DNA from: Toxoplasma gondii ME49
Taxonomy: Eukaryota > Apicomplexa > Conoidasida > Eucoccidiorida > Sarcocystidae
Length of the DNA stretch: 64,000 nucleotides
NCBI RefSeq assembly: GCF_000006565.2
Contig: NC_031475.1
Location: 4,697,601-4,761,600, forward strand
Direction: 5' to 3'
Shown here: positions 23,401 through 35,840 of the stretch, in pieces
Position numbering within the stretch: the stretch's first letter is position 1
Layout: every line of letters starts with the position of its first letter
Program-made: the position numbers and the translations under genes
Notes under the pieces: model-generated
Database searches by the model: none
The model's input: the letters and a program-made list of their open reading frames with translations, nothing else
Told to the model about the DNA's origin: nothing

Positions 23401-26400
23401 AGAAGGACAGAGGAGATGCGGAGCAGAGGCGCGAAGAAAGGCGAGACACACTGCAGCTGGACGTCGAGCCTCGAGAGCGAAGGAGAGAAGAAGTAGAGAT
23501 GCAGCAGACTCTGTCGTCAGACCAAGCTGGTCTCGAAAGTGTAACGGAAAAGAAGAAAACGGAAATCCCTTCTCAGAGGCTTCCTCTCCAGTTGCTCTTG
23601 CATTTGAGGCAGAAACGAAGGCAGACCTCGAAGCCACAAGAGCTGGGCCTTCTTCCTCGCTTCCTCTCTCTTCTCCTCGGAGATACATCAACTGTGAACA
23701 TATCGCAGCGCGCACAAAGACGTTGAAATATTTAATATATAATATATATATATTAATGTATATATTAATGTATATGAATGCATGCATTCATGTCTGCCTA
23801 TGTGAGTGCTGTTTACCTCGATGAGAGCGTCCCTGAGTCTGTCGAGTTGCTGCGTGTCTCTGACGCAAGTTTTGACGACTTTTTTGATGAATTTTTGCTG
23901 GCTCTCAACATGCGCTGCAGAGACGGAGAAGGCCGTCTGCTCAGGCGGGCGCGCCTCGGCCTGTCTCTGGGGGCTGTCTCCTCGCGTTGTCTCTCCACTC
24001 GTCTCGAGTTTTTTCCGGTCTGCCTGCGCCGAGCCTCTCACACCGAAGCGCCAGGAGAGTGCAGGCATCTCTCGCTTTTCCAAGGAGACAGTCTCTCTGG
24101 CCCTCCTCTCGAGCGCGCGAGTCACCTTTTGAGAAAGGACGAGGTCGGCGGCCCATTTCTCCATGCAGCAAGAAGCCGCGAGAAAAGAGTCGACGCTCTG
24201 CTGCAGAACCACGAGTTTCTGGAAGACGCGGCGCTCCGCTCTCGCGGGCACTGACGGAAGAAAGGAAGACGAGAAAGACGAGAAAGAAGAGAAAGAAGGT
24301 GAGGAAGAAGACGAGAAAGAAGACGAGAAAGACGGGGATGGCGAGGGGTCCGACACTCCCGAGAGATGCGGAGGAGAAACTTCCGGAGTTTCGCTCGCGA
24401 GCCATTTTTGCCGACCAAAGCGAGAGACTTGGAGTTCCTGAATCATGTTCACCATCTGTAGGTACAGCTGAGAGACCTCGCCAAGGAGACTCAAGAGACC
24501 CTGTTGACCAGCGTCCGCCTCGTGCTTGGTTGCCTCGCTTTTCCGTGAACTGAGACACTCCGGAGCCTCCCGCGAGAGAAAGGACGCGTCTCCAGATGCG
24601 TCTTCCTCTCTCCCATCGTCAGTCCCCTCTGCTCTATCTGCTCCGTTTTCTGCGCTTTTTCCTTCTTCCTGCATGCGCGGTGTCGCTGCATCTCGTTCTT
24701 CCCGGACTCGAGAAAGTGATCGAGTAGGCAGCAGAGAGCGTGAGCAACAAGCGAGACGGTGTCGCATGTCGTAGAGGCGGTCGCGGAGCAGAGAAAAGGC
24801 CGCAAGACGCTCCTCGAGAAAGGTCGAAGAAAGGGGATTCGGAGGCGAGACAGCACTTGCATGCGCCATCGCAGCAGCCGGGAAGAGCGAGGAGAAAAAA
24901 GACGAAGACGACAGATGCGCCAACTGGAAAAACTGGAACCAGGTCCGCGGCATGAACGCTTGAAGCAGCGCCTGCAGATTTGGCTGAAGAGAAATCAGGA
25001 AACCACGCAAAGGAAAAAAGAAATGCATTTCGGTGCAAGAGCCGTTCAGTGAAACCGAAAGAAAGGCGAGACACCTCTCACAGCAGAAGAGAGAAAGGAA
25101 GAAAAATTCTGTATAGGTGAAGAGGAAAACGATAAACTCGAGTCACACGGGAGCGGGGATAGAGAAGGATCTTACGAAACATTCGCACTGAAAGATGATA
25201 TCTCTACCCAGAACGGAAAGATGAAATTAAACTCTTCCTTCTCTCAGTCTCACCGCCCCCTCGCGTATCTCGTTTCTTGAAAAAGGACCTTCCCGAGTTT
25301 CTCGATAATCTCGGGTGCTTTTGAAACCGTCGCCTGTCTCCTTTCATCTCCTCCATCCCGATTGCCCCTACTTGCCTCTCGCGTCTGTCTCACTTCCCCC
25401 CTCCTTCCTTTTTCTTTTTCCCTTGCTTCTATTTTTACCTTGCCTCTGTTCTTCACTGTTCCTCTCTACGAAGCTGCACCTCTGATCTGCTCCTGTCCTC
25501 TTTTTCCTACCTTTCTTTGGTTCTCTACATTCCTTTTCTTCCCTGTGGGTTCCCTCTGCTCCACACTGTTTTTCTCTCTCCACTTTCGTCGATCGCCCCT
25601 CACCTGCGTGAGTCGGTCGCACTGTCCCCACCGGTGTTCGAGGACTTCTCTCCACCCGAGGACGAGCATTCCGGCTTCTTCTTCTTCCGTTTCCTCAGGG
25701 TCCCTCTCCTCCGCGTGTACCCGAATATAAGCCGACACCCGGAGAAGGGTGGAGAAAGACGGCGAGACGAAGACGCTGGGGACGCAGATGAGGCGGCCCT
25801 TCTCGTCCCGGAGCCCTTCGGCCTCGGCGAAGACGTTTTTCTCTTCCGGTTCTTCCTCGCTTTCTACCTCACTCAAGGACGAACACAGGGAGCTTTGAGA
25901 AGCAGCGAGGGTGACTCCGAGCTCGTTCGTTTTTTCTTCTTCTCTCTGGCGCCGGTGCCTTGCTTCCCAGGTCTCCGCGACGTGCACGCGCTGCTCCTTC
26001 GCATACATTTGCCTCTGCTTTTCTCTCGCGCGCTGCTCTCGAAGACGAGTCTTTCTCGCCTGTGCGCCCCCACTGTTCATCTCAGCGCGGAACGCGCGGT
26101 GCGCCCTCGCCTTCACTGTGAGGAGTGAAGCCTTGCAGGTGGCGGTGGGGAGGAACTCGACTCTGCAGACGTCGAAACTCGAAGTCTTCTCCCCGCGAGA
26201 GGAGACTGCATGCAGCGGATTCAACGACAGGAGACAAGAGACAGGCAGAGACTGGTGGAGCGGCAGAGAAGCCGGGAAGAAAGCACCCGCAGCGGCTGAA
26301 GCGGAGAGAGAAGTCGCCTCGGAACTCGGAGTCGGACAGGAGGCGCGGAATGAAGCTGAGAACAGAGAACCGTTGGAGACGCAGGACCGAGGAAGAGACG

Positions 26401-28657
26401 CAGAAGGCACAGACACCTCCCGTCCTCCAAAGGGACATGCCTCAGACCAAGACGGAGAAGAAGAAGAAGGAGAAGAAGAAGGAGAAGGAGCAGAAGGAGA
26501 AGGAGCAGAAGGAGAAGGAGGAGACGGGAGAGGTGACATTTGCGCCCTTTGCGTTCCAGGCGGGAAGAACCGAGAAGAACACAGAGAGGCAGTGAGCGCG
26601 GCGTTTTGCTCGGAGAATTCAGCGTGAGAGTTTCCTGCGCGCGTGCCTTTTCGGTCGGTCTTCTCCAGAGGCCGAGAAGAGAGAGAAGACAAAGAACTTG
26701 AGCGATAAATCTCGCCGCGATTCAGCGCGACACACGAAACAAACAAACCCCGAGACTCTCCGCCAGCGAGAAATGGTTGCGCGTGCGTTTCTCGCAGCTC
26801 TGAGGCTCGTACGCAGTTCGCTGGTTCTGGCTGCTCTCCCGGCTTCTTCCCGGGAGACAGAAGAGACTCCTTTTCTCCACTGTTGGGCTCCTGACTGCGG
26901 CGAGTCTTTAGAGAGAGAGAAGCGACGGATGGACGCTGCGAAGAGGAGTTCGGAGACAAGGGTGAACGCGGATCGTTCAGAAGCAGCGAAGACAGAGCAG
27001 AGGGCTGTTGAGGCAGAGGGGAAGAGCCGTGAGAAGAAACAGGGGAGGAAACACAAGGAAGGAGAGGAGAAGCAGATTTCCTGCCGGGGAGGAGACAGCC
27101 AATCTCGTTTCTCTGCCTGTCCTGCGTGCTCTCAACCGAGACAGGAGAAGATGCAGCCACAGTCTGCTCCTCCAGAAACGCCGCATTCCGTAAAGTTCCC
27201 TCTCCACTCTCGGTTCCTCTCCCCCCGGCGAGACACGTTGGAGGCACTTCACGCATGCGCGTCTCTTCCTCCTGTTCCTCGTCGTCTCCCCTTTCCTCTC
27301 CACTCTCTTCTTCTCTGTCTTTCGGGTGATGTTCTGTTTCGAGGTCCTCTTGGCGGCGAAAGGGATTGACCTCAAAGGCGGGGGAGAGACGGAGACTCGG
27401 ACAGCCGAAGGCCGGCGCCGCGGTGTCTGCATACTCCAGGGTCGCCCAGTCGGAAGGCGCCGCGACCACAGCCGCGAGGCGAGAAGAAAGGCAGGCGAGG
27501 GAAGGCAAGGGCAACCGCGCGGAACTCGAGAACGACGGCTGGAAAGAAGAGGAAGGAAGGCGAGACACCGATTCGGACAAGGATGCAGTTTCTCCTCGAT
27601 TCGGAGACGAAGGCGAAGTCGCTTCGTAGCGCGACGCAGACACCTGGCTGCCCTCTCCTGGGTTTGGAGTCACGGAAGGACGGACAGCAGAAACAGGCGA
27701 GGGAGCTGACAAATCACTTGGTCCCGAAGGATCATTGAGTGACGAGAGGTGACAGGAGTCTACGAACTTCATTTCGTTTGCAAGACACGATTCGAACGCC
27801 TCAAAGACGCTCGGTTCTGAGGCTTTTCCAGGCTCAGCAGCTCCAGTCTCCCTTTCGTCTTCACTCCGGAAAGATGCGCCCCAGCCATCTTGTTCGCTGC
27901 TTCCCTCGGCGCATGCGTCTCCCGCTTCCGAATGCGCCCGTGGCTCGCGGCCTGTAGCTTCTGTCTCTGTAGCTTCTCCCTCGTCTTTGAAGCGCTCTGC
28001 CTCAGTGGAAGCCTCGTCTGCTTCTCCCTCCCTTCCATCATTTTCTGCTTCTCCGGCAGGTACAGGAGAGCTCTGCTCTCCAGCGGAGGAAGAAAAGCGA
28101 GTCGAGCCCCCGTTGGCCGTCGTCACAGACGAGCAGAAGCGCTGCTCCTTCTCCGCGTTCACGGCGTAAGGATCAGCTTCCCTCTTCGCACACTGTTGCT
28201 CCGAAACCTCAGGCTTCGTTTCGTTCTCAACTCGGAATCCACGCGATACCTCGACCTCGGACTGGTTCCTTTCTCCCTCGTCCTCGAGTCTCGAGTTCGC
28301 TTCCTTCTTCGTCTCGCAGACGAACTTTCCCCGTTCTCTCTCGCGCCGTTGGGCGACGAGCAGAGAATGTTGTTGCTGGAGCAGGCGATGGACGTTCCGG
28401 AGGTTCTCGCGCTGCTGAAGCAGGTAAGCGACTTCTTCTCTCGCTTTCCGCCTTCTCTCTTCGTCGCACTGAGGCGACAAAGATCCCTCTTCCTCTGGGA
28501 GGCTCTGCTCGTCGTTCGGCGTCGTGGGTCCTCTCTCGCCTTCTTCACTCTCTCTCTCATTTTCTCTTTCACCTTCACCCTCGCTTTCTCTTTCGAGAAC
28601 TGTCCTCTTGGTCTCCGTTGGAGGACAGAGGGGCGAGATACCCGGTTCGGAGTTCAT
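14494..28657 (-). CDS. Giant low-complexity, partly coiled-coil protein, 7 exons, about 4,084 residues
   Basis: Exons in transcript order: 28657-25604, 24983-23817, 23691-21464, 21120-18685, 18325-18184, 17818-16751, 16653-14494. Every junction keeps phase and each exon is an open frame. The start ATG at 28657 (aacATGAAC, MNSEPGISP) was chosen over an upstream TTG in the same frame. I do not recognise a domain. The chain is dominated by Ser/Glu/Arg/Pro-rich sequence, a Ser/Ala run of about 78 residues (near 2820-2896), and several charged helices likely to form coiled coils (about residues 60-110, the first 80 residues of exon 4, the end of exon 6 and the start of exon 7). Size and composition suggest a scaffold or cytoskeletal protein, but that is inference. 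Weak points are the GTTACG donor of exon 4, the GTGACG donor of exon 6 and the small exon 5. Splitting into two genes cannot be excluded. Confidence 0.7.
18865..19100 (-). repeat. Coding Ser/Ala homopolymer run
   Basis: Inside exon 4 of the giant gene, imperfect tandem GAAGAGGAAGCA-type units (plus-strand sense) encode on the minus strand a run of serines broken by alanines, with a few Thr, Val and Phe. It is a length-variable candidate. The opposite strand is open too, but reads as a Glu/Lys-rich shadow. Confidence 0.85.
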
Positions 28658-31600
28658 GTTTGTCGAGCTCCTCAAAACGTACCGGAGTGGTTCCCTGCCC
28701 TTTTAAAAAAATTGGCGTTTCTTGGTCCCCGACTTTCCTTGCAGACGAAGAAACAGTTGTCTCAGAAACACCAGTCCTCGTCTGTACGCTTTAATCATGG
28801 GATGCTTATCCTCGTCTGTCGAAAAGCCGCAAGCCAACAGAAGCGTGAAGACTCGAGAATGCGCGGCGGTGGCTGAAGAAGCTGCAGGCGAGGCACTGGA
28901 AGCAAAGAGATCAAGAAAATCACAAGTGGAAGGAAGCCAAAGGCGTTGTTGTTCTTCGCAGAAGAAAACTGGCCTATCTCCGAGAGAGAGAGGGGAAGGG
29001 ACAATGACTGCCGGGTTGCTCAGAACGGTAAGAGCCTACGGGCAGCGGAAAAGCCATTTTGACCAGAAGCGCCTTGTCTCAGGAGTGGACGGAACCGTTC
29101 CAGTGAGTGTCGGCGAGAGAGATTTAAAGAGACACGAGAAAGAACGACAGAGAGCTCGAGGGAAACGAATCAACAACAATAGAGAAGCGAAAGGGGGGAC
29201 CTACCAAACACCCTGCAGCTGCCTCGCTTCGATAGAGGGGAAATGCGCGGATACGCGCTTCTCTATCGCTTGTTTTTCCCGAGCTCTGGCCGATTTTTTT
29301 GAGAACAGAATCAGAGAAAACCTTTTGTTTGAGAAGAAATGCCAGGCGTATCGAAGCCAACCTCCTCCCGCAAAGACACTCGTGGTCAAGACACGAAAAG
29401 AACCGCGCACAGCCTCCAGGGAAGGCGGCGCTATTCGACTCGGGAAAAGTGAGTTGGGCATGGAAAGTTCGCAGAAGAGCTGCGCCACTTCTTGTTCGAG
29501 AAAAACCGCGTTGGAAAGACAGAAACACAGGGTCCGAACAAAGTTCCGGCGGCAAAAATCGAGGAAACGCCGCGAGCTCTCTGCCGTCGGCAGCTGTTCG
29601 TCGCGAGTCCTCCGAGAGCCGGTACGGTCCCGACTAGAACGGATTGCGAAGACACACAGAACCTTCTTTCGGAAATGAAGACGATTTGTTTGAGCTTGTA
29701 CACGCAATCTGTGTGCAGCGTCGCAAGATGTTGAGCGTGCAAAGCTGCCTTGCCAGAAAAAACTATCTGCGAGAGGGTTATGTCTGTCGAGGGACGAGAA
29801 GCTGCGAAGGACAGATCGTGGAGTACTTGGAAAAAAACGCGACAGAAAAAGAACAGAGGAGCCAACAGAAGCGAAGCATGAAAAGACAGTTGTTTTTTTG
29901 TCGTTTTAGCTTGTCTCTTCAACGTCCTCCTGCTCATCAATCGCAGCACTCGATTTGGATGTAGTTAGACGAGCTGCTGTCGCGAGAGCTACAGACAGGA
30001 AAAGATGGACGCGCGAGGGAGGTGGGTGGGGTTAACTCTTTCTGACCTGAGAAAAGCTGTCTTTCTATGATTTAAATACGTGCGCAGCCCGGCGCCGAAG
30101 TCACGAAGTCGTACCGCATCCTTACTATTTGCAGAGAGAGATTTGCCTGCCTTTTGGCGGCGGTGAACTCGTGAAACCGTCCCCGACCTAATGCCATGGT
30201 GCGTTTTGTGTGAGAGCGGAACGAGGGAGACAGAGCAGTGAGAACACTTACCAGAATGCGAAAATACTCCAGATCTTCTAAGAACGAACCCAGTCAGAAG
30301 TAACGGGTGAAAAGAGAGCAGAAATAACGGGTTTCGGTGACAAAGACGTAGATCACACGCACACCGTGCCCAACTTTCAGAGTTGACAGTCTGCCACAGG
30401 CGTCCTCCCGGCGTATCGCTTTCGAAACTTTTTCGCAAATTCGTTGTATATCTCGAGATTCACTCAATGAAATGATCCTCTAGCACAACCCTTGCCCGGT
30501 TACTGTCAAGTCTTCTAACACGGAAAGGCGGAATGTCCCGGTTGGTTTCTTGGGGGGGGCTGCGCTTGCTAAGCGTATCCAGCAACCCTAGCGACACTGC
30601 TCGACTGTCATGTTACAGAGTTTGGTACAGTAAATACCGTTAGACAACACCAGAACGCTGTATTTGTGTCGGATATGTTCCGGAACATGAGAATTTGCCC
30701 GAGTCTACGTGTGTCTGTTAGTCTACAAATTTCCTTTAGCGCCGAATACGGAGTGCGCCGTCCTTCGTCGGAACTCCAAATCAGACGAGAATCCGTTTAA
30801 AGCTTCGAGTTCAGAGAAATCAACGCAATCTGGACGTCTGGGTTCGACACAGTCTGTGTCTACTTCACTGTAAACCTCCGAGGGCACTAACCTCGTTAGT
30901 GTGTGTGAAAAACGCTTGTGTAGCGCCGGCGGGGATGTCAAACAATCGTGTTGTTCAGACAGACAGATGCGTCGGATTTGCACGCTTTAGACTTGCACTG
31001 ATGTTTCGGGATCGATGTGAGTGGAAATGAAAAACGGGGGGAATCGAAACGTGGTGCTGTTGTCACACTCCCTCCAGGTAGCTAGCCACGATATGCATTG
31101 GCTGCTTGGCGTCTCAACCGTTTGCCAGCGGCAGTTTCCCAAGAAATAGAGAATGTGTGCAGTATGAGCGTCACTTTCCCTCAACAAGTAGCGCAGGGAC
31201 TACAGAATCGCCTCCAGAATACGATTCGCGTGGCACTTGAATCAAGAGAAATAGGCGAAATTCGAACACGGGTAGAACACGTGAGAAGAGCGCTGCAGCT
31301 CGAGAGCTGCAACCACAGGGGCGTTGCGTTCTAAATAAAGATCAAAAAACAGAAGGAAGAGTGGACCCAGCAGTCGTAGAAGCTTTTGGACGGCTATGAT
31401 TTGTAGAGGAAGTGCGAGCAACCGCAGGGGAGTTCCCCGGTCTCGGCTGCGTTGGAACGCTGGCGGCGAAACAGCTATCGGGACGGGTGCGAAGGTCCCC
31501 GGGGGCATAGAGATGGGCGGGAGGCCTTCTTCCCGGGTCGAGGCAACTGAAGACGCCGGATGAGAGGTCCCTTTCCTTCGCTGTCGTGGCCGTCGATGCT

Positions 31601-32319
31601 CGGAGCTGTTTTTTCGTGGAAGCGATAGAAAGAGTTGTGAAAAAGCGATTTTGCTTGCCCCTCGACGCAGTGAAAATCCCGTTTCCCGGTGTCGAGGCCC
31701 GGCTTTTGGTCTGCGCAATCTTCAATGTGTAACAACGCAAGGAGGGCCAACAGAGCCTGCCGGAGTTGCTGGCTCTAACTTGACAAATCTGCACAAAACG
31801 AATCGTAGACTCGACTGGAGCCTCCAGTGGTAGATCTCTGGTTGTGAATTTCCGTCTGCTTTTTGGGAGGCAACTCTACGGGCAAGTTCACACGGCGTCT
31901 GCAGCATCACTACTAGCACCTGAAACTCAGAAAACCCAGATCCAACCGTTTTGCTGGCTTCCGCTTCCTGCGGACGCGGTTTTCTCCCATTTTCTTCACC
32001 GCTGGTTCCTCGTTTCGCGCGTGGCTTTCCTCTCTAGCAAATCTGATCGATCGTTTTATAGGGACCTGTTGTTTCCCGCTGCGCCTTCTCCGGATTCCTC
32101 TCCTATCTGTAACATTCTTCCCGAGTCCGATTCTGAAGCCGTGTGTCTGCTACTACCCTTCTCGACCGTATTAGTTCCTACGTCTCGCGTATCACGTTCC
32201 CTCTCCGTCGTCGAGGGATTCTGGGATCTTCATTGGCAACACTCAAGTCAGAGGACGACGGTCCCAGCGCGCCTGCAGGTTTTCCTCGTGTCTTTCAAGT
32301 TTTCTGAAAACCGTCCAGG
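28658..32319. other. Gene-poor region upstream of the giant gene
   Basis: The first kilobase should hold the giant gene's promoter and 5' leader. The rest shows no gene I can support. A 57-codon plus-strand ORF at 31164-31334 is helical in character but isolated. A short run of G occurs at 30550-30557. No tandem array or RNA gene was seen. Confidence 0.4.
28797..29678 (+). CDS. Possible single-exon ORF starting MGCLSSS, doubtful
   Basis: An open frame of 294 codons begins at an ATG (ttaatcATGGG) only 140 bases upstream of the giant gene's start, in the opposite direction. Its first residues, MGCLSSS, would suit N-myristoylation plus palmitoylation. The remainder is Arg/Lys/Ser-rich without a recognised domain, and several antisense frames of similar length are open, so chance is likely. 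The stretch probably serves as the giant gene's leader region; a divergent transcript is the alternative. Confidence 0.2.
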   Translation: MGCLSSSVEKPQANRSVKTRECAAVAEEAAGEALEAKRSRKSQVEGSQRRCCSSQKKTGLSPRERGEGTMTAGLLRTVRAYGQRKSHFDQKRLVSGVDGTVPVSVGERDLKRHEKERQRARGKRINNNREAKGGTYQTPCSCLASIEGKCADTRFSIACFSRALADFFENRIRENLLFEKKCQAYRSQPPPAKTLVVKTRKEPRTASREGGAIRLGKSELGMESSQKSCATSCSRKTALERQKHRVRTKFRRQKSRKRRELSAVGSCSSRVLREPVRSRLERIAKTHRTFFRK

Positions 32320-32853
32320 ATGTCCGAAAAGCAGTTTTTCAGTGCTGCAGAACTTGCGCTGGACGACGGGTATCCGACGGAGGCGCCGTCCACGGAATCC
32401 TCTGACGACGAGGACTTCGTCGTCACTTGGAACGAACGCCGGGGGACTTTGGAAGCACCGCCTCGCCGCGGCGGCCGCGTTCCGCCCAAAAGGCTGAGGT
32501 GTGTATCCGTGTTTGAGAAAGACGAGAAAAGGCGCAAGCGAAACGGATGTTGTGAAGAGCCGGCGAGTGACTTCCTTTACCTGGACCTGCGGGGCGGCGG
32601 CGGCCGACGTCCGGCTGGCCGGCCCTTCGATGACATGGAAGATCACCCCGGCATGTATTCAGCGAGAAACCCTGAGAAATGTCAAAGGGTCCGCCAAACC
32701 ACGTGCGAGTGCTGTGACTTGGCTGTTGTCGACGAGACAGCCGCGTGCATTGCGTGGAGATGCGGCTGTGAGCCTGCGTCCAATCTCTCTCACGGAAACG
32801 AGTGTTCTGTCTGCAGCTCCCTCGATCTTTCCGACGTACCCCTGCTCGCTTAA
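32320..32853 (+). CDS. Hypothetical acidic/basic protein with Cys-rich tail
   Basis: The ORF of 177 codons starts at aggATGTCC. The N-terminal 40 residues are acidic (ESSDDEDFVV), followed by a basic nuclear-signal-like patch (EKDEKRRKRN), a Gly-rich segment and a Cys-rich end (TCECCD, AWRCGC). GC content rises sharply over 32340-32640 compared with the flanks, which favours coding. No family is recognised. The acidic/basic layout would suit a nuclear protein, by inference only. The 3' part may be intronic, since a donor-like GTGTGT lies at 32500, so the end is uncertain. Confidence 0.4.
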   Translation: MSEKQFFSAAELALDDGYPTEAPSTESSDDEDFVVTWNERRGTLEAPPRRGGRVPPKRLRCVSVFEKDEKRRKRNGCCEEPASDFLYLDLRGGGGRRPAGRPFDDMEDHPGMYSARNPEKCQRVRQTTCECCDLAVVDETAACIAWRCGCEPASNLSHGNECSVCSSLDLSDVPLLA

Positions 32854-35840
32854 AGAATGGCAGATAGAGGAAACGCGACTGGCTGCTCATGCGTGAGTCT
32901 CTTTTTTTCCGCTGGGACTTATGCGGAGCATCGCGCCGCCGGAGACTGAGCGAGCGAAGGGAAGGCCTTTCGATGAGGTCTTCTCCGTCCAACTTTGACT
33001 TCCAGATCACCTTTTTAGATGGTTGAAGCAGGGAACCCGCTCTTGGCGAACTAGCGCTAACCATGTGTAGACCACCAGGTGGGAGGCGAAAGCCAATGCT
33101 GTGCGCAGTGAAGACGCGTAGAAAGGCATGCAGGGAAACTGGTGGTGCCACTGTGAGGTGAATCGAACACACAGGAAAAGGTAATTTGATGAGAGCGGAT
33201 GAGCTGGCGTACGTGGAACGGGCGAGCGAAAAAGCTGGAGCAGCAGCAACAATGACGTAGCAGGTTTTTTCTCTGAATGTGTTTCACGCAGTTGTTTTTA
33301 ACCGGACGAGGTCTCTGGAAATATACACGTTTCGTCTGCGAACTACGTTTGGTATCTGCATATCGGGTCAGGAACGAATGCGAGGGCTGGACAGGAGACA
33401 CTTTTGAGGTGTGCGCTGCGTTTTTAAGGCTGTACCTGTTTTTTCTTCGAATGTGCGGTTATACAAAACACAAACTCTTCTCTGATGCACGATCTTTTAC
33501 AGACCTGCGCTTAGTAGCGGCAGTTCGAGACAGATCTCCCCATGCCGCTCCGCGCTTGCGTAGGTGCCTCTCCGACTCTTGTTTTACAAGCCTGCCGTGT
33601 TTGAGATACGTTCTCAGGCATCCGTGACACTCTGAACAAACAGCAAAGAGTCGTCACCCCTCACAATGGGAAACGGCCGGGCACGTTTCACACCAAACAG
33701 ACCGGCAGTTTTCCTGCCCTCCACGTGCAGTTGCCAGACATCATCTATGGACCAAAATGCCATCTGCAAGTCCAAGACAGCACTGCGGACACAGTGTGCG
33801 CGCTCAAGGTAGCCTGGATGCAGAACAACCCTCCACACAATTGTTCATTCCTCTCAAATACGATACGGTACTGCAGAAGTCCGTTGTGTTTCCAATGGAG
33901 CTATAACACTTACTCGGGGATCGTCCTGGTACTTCTTCTTCATCGTGAAGTGCCCCGGACACAACGATCGGTGCGGCCACCAGACATGTAGGGATTCGCC
34001 TCTCGGCAAGTATTGCGGCAACATATCGAAAAAAATACGTAGCGCTTCAATCGCGTCAGACTTTGCCGCTCCTTCTTTTAGTTTCAGAGGCGAACCAGGT
34101 GCTTCTATCGATAGCCAAGGACCTCACAAAAGTAACCAAGCGGATAACCGAATGTTTCAAGAGTTCGCCCCCGTTGAAAGGCCAGAAGAACCCCTGACTC
34201 AATCTCGGGAAAAGTGGATGCATGCCTATCCTCTCGAAATCTTCATTTTTTCAGCTAAAAAGAGTAAGGCGTCTGTCCTGGTAGAGTTACTTGGAAAGCA
34301 CCAGCGTCCAAGCAAAAGGACCGGCCCCGGTATACGGGGATCAAGACGCTGCTCGCTCTGTTTTGGTGTGAGGCGTATGAGAAACTCGCTAACAGAATCA
34401 GAGGAGACTAACCAGTTACTACTTTCGTTTTCTAAGGCGTCTAGCACTCGATTCAGGGATATAGCGTTGCTTGTACTTCCTGTGTAGAACTTCCGGCAAA
34501 AGAAAGGAGCCGCCGGGCGGTAGGTTCCGTGACGCCGTTCAACCTGGTAAGATAGGCAAGAGATCTGCGATAGGAAGAGAAAAGCCTTCGGAGAAAAGAG
34601 CGAAAACTGGATACTGAAAAAACGGCAACATTCGCGGCTTTGATATGCACTCTGTCACTCCAATGAGTCATACGCCCACATCCGTGTGTGCGCATGTAAG
34701 AGTGTCTAAGTTCACCCAGAAACCTACGTACGTGAATGCAGCGAAGAATGCAATCCAACACTTGTATACGCGCGCATAAATTGACCAATAAATGTAAACA
34801 TATGTATATAGATATATATATAAATGTGGATGCGAATAGCCGCTCTTCTGCTGCGTTGCCAGAGATACGCAGTTTTGATTGTGGCTCGCTTCCCTGTCAT
34901 GCAACCTGCCGCGCGTTCGCCTGAGCACAGATTGCCGTCGCCTAACGCTGCGAGGACATCCCGAACAGATGCTCTGTTGCAGGCCGAGACAGCGACTTGC
35001 GTTTCCTCACTACGAAGAACGTAGAACCAAGGAAAAGTGCTACCTTGACGAGAGAGAGGCAATGTGTAAAAATGATTTCGTTTTAGATTGCATCGCTTAG
35101 ACGTTTTCGCCACAATCGTTTGAAGGTCTGTATCTTTTTTCTCTGGGTGCTACAGTCACAGACGAGTCACCGAAGATCGCTCTCTGCAAATCCATAGATC
35201 GAGTCTGGAAGACGCCAGGGAAACCTCGTGATTGTTGACGAGTCACCCACTGCTCACGTATCAGCAATCAAACACTCAACGCAGGAGTCTCAAATCACAG
35301 TCTCTGTCTCTCTAACCTCTGTATAGTGAATGCATGTGTATCCCTGTCTCTCGAACTGCCGCACCTACGTATGCACTGCCAGAGTTCTGCATCAAAACAA
35401 AGCAGAGTTATGCATTTTGAGAATAAACTAAAGGTGAGACTGTCGATTTAAGTGCCATAAAGATTGAGAGGAATATCGTATCTCAATGCCTCAAAGGGCT
35501 CCTATGAACGAGCAAATTGCGGTGAATCTCTCTCTGGGCACAGAGATCACTGTGGCTCTGCCGCGTGAGAAGGAATCATCCCTCTCACGGCGGAATGTTT
35601 CCACCGATCTCCCTTTCAGGCATAGGAAACACTGCCCACGCATCCTATTCCCCACCACACAAGAGACCGACATTCAATGAAAAACGCCCCCTACACCTCC
35701 CTACCTAACAATCCTTTTCTTCTACAAATTCCTCCATTCATGCACCGTGCTTTTCTTCACCTACACACGCCCACCGACATACCCCTCTGCATCAGCATAC
35801 CAATATACATATATATATATATATGTATATGGAACCCAGT
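32854..35840. other. Gene-poor region with one repeat copy
   Basis: This stretch lies 3' of ispF. The longest plus-strand frame (33945-34487, 180 codons from a GTG) has no recognised domain and no ATG near its start. A TA tract at about 34795-34825 directly precedes one copy of an inverted repeat, and another TA tract lies at 35805-35832. Confidence 0.4.
34832..34988 (+). repeat. Dispersed repeat, copy 1
   Basis: This segment is the reverse complement, with only a few mismatches, of 37422-37577. The identity ends abruptly after the sequence gccgag, then the two flanks diverge completely. It is GC-rich compared with its surroundings. No terminal repeats or target duplication could be seen. 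Confidence 0.85.

Noticed and set aside
22023..23726. A 567-codon plus-strand ORF opposite the giant gene
   Set aside because: It is antisense to a longer phase-consistent exon; Arg/Ser-rich codon usage of the real strand keeps the opposite frame open.
34668..35113. Minus-strand ORFs running through the repeat copy at 34832-34988
   Set aside because: Similar peptides arise at the inverted copy inside an intron of ispF, so the resemblance is from the DNA repeat, not from a protein family.
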